Part shown: positions 61,461 through 64,000 of the stretch, one piece after another
Numbering within the stretch: the stretch's first letter is position 1
Layout: every line of letters starts with the position of its first letter
Assembly: GCA_943735955.1 (NCBI GenBank)
Contig: OX030958.1
Coordinates: 11,294,362 to 11,358,361 of the forward strand
Length of the DNA: 64,000 bases
Source of the DNA: Piscicola geometra
Taxonomy: Eukaryota > Annelida > Clitellata > Hirudinida > Piscicolidae
Direction of reading: 5' to 3'
Translations under genes and position numbers: made by a program
The notes under the pieces: generated by a model
Database searches by the model: none
What the model saw: the letters and a program-made list of their open reading frames with translations, nothing else
What the model was told of the DNA's origin: nothing

Positions 61461-63233
61461 AAATAATAATGATTTTCAAATCATTTTAAAGTTCCAAAGC
61501 ATAAATGAGTGCAGTGGTTATCTGCATTGTCCTCTCAATCAACCGTTTCTCTTAACAAATATATCCTTTTTTATTGAACAATAGGCTGTAATTAATGGAG
61601 TAAGTCCGCGTACATTCAGATGCATTCTCAATTATTATTAGAGCTGTAATGACTACCGGATTTTACTAAATCCGAATGCAAATAGTATTAGAGTTTTTAA
61701 AAATATCAAAAAATTCATTATGTCGAATTTTAATTTAAAAGATATCTAACAGACAATTGAATATTTTAAATAATAAATTCAATTTTTAGAAAATGACTTG
61801 ATTTGAAGGGATCAATCACTAATAATTTTTATATCACGTGAATTCGTTTTTATCGCAGTTAAAAATTCTTGTATTCTGTACGGAATCAAATACAATGGGA
61901 ATATTCAGATATACTTTTAAAAAATATTTTAATAATAATAATAATAATACTTGAACTAGATTTAAACCTAGTAATTATATTTCCGAGACAAATGAATTTT
62001 CAAAGAAGATATAGAATGAATTATATGGAATTATGATAAAAGTAAATTAATTTTTTAATATCATAAATTCAGTAACCTATTTAAATACGACTTAAATTGT
62101 TCGATGAAAATAATTTCAAATTATAATTTGATAATTTCCTCAGTCTAGAGTTATCTCGAAATTAGAAAACGAATAAATTTCATAACTTTTGACATTACTA
62201 CAATCACCCTATTGTTAATTTTTAATTTCAACCATTAATCTAGTTTTATATTTTATGATTACCTTAAAAGATCTAAAATTTCGGACATTTATAATTTTAG
62301 AACACTACAATTTTCAAACAAATCAATGATTTTTCGGTCTCTATTTCACACGTGATTTTTTAAAGCGTCTGTTTTGAAATTCACGTTAATGGTGGCAATA
62401 ATGGTGGCTTTTATCCGTGCATTATTTAAAATATTTATTCTCAAATGCCGAAGTATTTGGTAATTCACTGCGCGTAGGATTAAGAAGTGGGTTCGAAAAG
62501 ACTCATGAAAAAGTCATTAAAAACAATGGGACTCTTGAAGATTCAAAAGTACTTAATTTACAGGAAGTCATTGTATAGTGGTCTTTAAATTATCTATTTT
62601 AAAATAGAAAAATCATTTGGTTTGATTTTCAATTTGATTGAATTTTAAATATAAATTTTAGTCGTTTAGATAAATCATATTATATAAAATGTAATAAATT
62701 TCTAATAATCTTTAGCCGGGCTAGATTTGTGGAGAAGGAGGGTCAGGGCGGGAGGGGCATCAGTAGAGTGCAACAACAACAACAACAACAACAACAACAA
62801 ACTGTAATAAAAATTACAGTGCGAGTTTTCACAGGCGCTGAATATGAGCGGACATTTTTAAATTCATAAGAGCCTGACTCCCTTTGACAACATTGACAAA
62901 CTCAGCCCTGATCTTTAGACATCAAAAATAATTAAATTTTTATTTGAGCAGTAGATGGTACTCATTGTAATTATTAATTCACGCAGTTAGTGAAACAAAC
63001 TTGTAGACATTTTTTTAGAGAAATATTAAATGTATAGTTTTGCCATTGAAGACTGATCATAAATACATTTCAAGTTTCAATAAAATTAATTTTTAAATGT
63101 ATAATAGCTAGTGCTACTAACGTCCAAAACGTAATAATCCATTAATTTTTTTATTTCATGAATTTAAATGAATTCAATCAGGCGTATTATAAAGTGTTTA
63201 ATAATGATTTAGAAGATTAAATTAATCTTGAAA
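61461..63233. other. AT-rich region upstream of the FRMD-like gene
   Basis: No coding exon recognised. It contains a SINE-like tail fragment near 61,810-61,840, a CAA microsatellite at 62,769-62,801, and a small hairpin (ACTGTAAT-AAAA-ATTACAGT) at 62,801-62,820. The promoter of the downstream gene presumably lies here but cannot be placed. Confidence 0.5.
62768..62801. repeat. CAA microsatellite
   Basis: About eleven CAA triplets preceded by a GC-rich patch (GGTCAGGGCGGGAGGGGC). The arrangement of GC-rich body then CAA tail resembles a 5'-truncated retroelement end, but I cannot assign a family. Confidence 0.7.
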
Positions 63234-63986
63234 ATGTTAAGAAAAAAGTTTAACAAAGCAAATAGCAATCAATTTGATAAGAGTTATGCTTGCACAATTA
63301 GATTCCTTGATGATTCTGAACCATTATCGTTTGCTTATCAGGTTTTTAAAACATATTTTTTTTAAACATTTTATCAATTCAATTTATTTGAAATGCATAT
63401 TTGAATGAAATTCTACCAAATTCCATTTAAAAGTAATTTATTTGATTCATGATCAAAAATAAGTTTATTTATTATATGCATTTTTCAATTTTTTTCAGAA
63501 TGTTACTTAAAAATATATTTAAATTATAGAAAGAGACAAGAGGACAGGAAATATTTGACCAGGTATGCCACTGTCTGGACCTTGTAGAGAGAGACTACTT
63601 TGGTCTCAGATACATTGACCAGGATAAACAAAGGGTATTTTTAAATCTTTTATTTGGTGCTCGAAATTTTGGTTTCAGTCTTTTAGTATTTCAGTTTTTA
63701 AATTTAATGAATCTCACTTTTTTAAGAAATTATATTCTTTAAGCACTGGCTGGATCTACTGAAGCCTGTTTACAGACAACTGAAATGTTAGTCGTTTTTT
63801 GTACAAATAATTCCGAGTTTGAAAACTAAAATGTATGTAATTTCTCTATTAATATCAAATGACTTGACCTTTAAAGGGGGAGAATCAATTTCAAACATTA
63901 CCAACAGTTGTCAACCCAGTCATCTTGTGTTTTAGAGTCAAGTTCTACCCGTCGGACCCTTTGAAACTCAAAGAGGAAATAACCAG
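63234..63986 (+). CDS. FRMD3/FRMD5-like FERM-domain protein, first four coding exons (continues beyond window)
   Basis: FRMD3/5 proteins belong to the band 4.1 superfamily and link membrane proteins to the cortical cytoskeleton (family knowledge). Exons: 63234-63341, 63530-63634, 63744-63786 and 63908-63986, joined at AG-GT sites with consistent phases. They encode [13 protein letters not shown], then [68 protein letters not shown] and [20 protein letters not shown]. This is the ubiquitin-like F1 lobe of FERM and the beginning of F2. The DKQRHWL and LCFRVKFYP signatures are closest, by recall, to FRMD3 and FRMD5. The start ATG is preceded by an in-frame TAG at 63,210-63,212, and the first residues parallel the ML start of FRMD5. 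The frame runs to the final donor (AACCAG|GTGAAT), so the gene is cut only by the window edge. Confidence 0.88.
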
Positions 63987-64000
63987 GTGAATCTTCCATT

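Overview
This is nuclear DNA of an animal. It is AT-rich, its genes are split by short GT-AG introns, and its genes are typical of bilaterians. I cannot name the species. An invertebrate is likely, possibly a lophotrochozoan, but this is inference. All gene models were built by hand from splice signals, reading-frame phase and recalled family sequences.

Layout. (1) 1-19,491: AT-rich DNA with no convincing gene. It holds decayed retroelement pieces: a SINE at 6,541-6,669, a reverse-transcriptase remnant at 8,576-8,854 on the minus strand, and 3'-end fragments near 4,700 and 11,810. (2) 19,492-34,097, plus strand: a complete ASH1-type histone methyltransferase gene. It has 19 coding exons and encodes about 3,099 residues in the order AT-hook, AWS, SET, post-SET, bromodomain, PHD, BAH. 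(3) 34,698-49,505, minus strand: a CEP350-like centrosomal protein gene, convergent with ASH1. About 19 exons keep one frame. The C-terminus is clear and the 5' end is not found. (4) 49,506-53,700: AT-rich DNA with simple repeats and a CA tract of about 300 bp. (5) 54,352-55,443, plus: a small secreted Ser/Thr-rich protein with a GPI-type tail. (6) 56,175-56,671 and 59,292-60,196, both minus: two small EGF-type secreted proteins, separated by a roughly 1-kb tandem array (57,460-58,495). (7) 61,250-61,460: a tRNA-derived SINE, minus strand. (8) 63,234-63,986, plus: the first four exons of an FRMD3/FRMD5-like FERM protein, running off the window.

The most striking property is the repeat load of the convergent ASH1/CEP350 pair. 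Many introns hold their own private minisatellite, with units from about 10 to 71 bp. Several arrays run directly into the 3' splice site, where a polypyrimidine tract would be expected. In one case each repeat unit carries a CAG acceptor-like sequence, and the last unit supplies the real acceptor of a bromodomain exon. The coding exons carry matching triplet expansions (Thr, Ser, Asp, Asn, His, Gln). The CEP350-like gene also appears to use two GC-AG introns with the same GCGAGTG donor.
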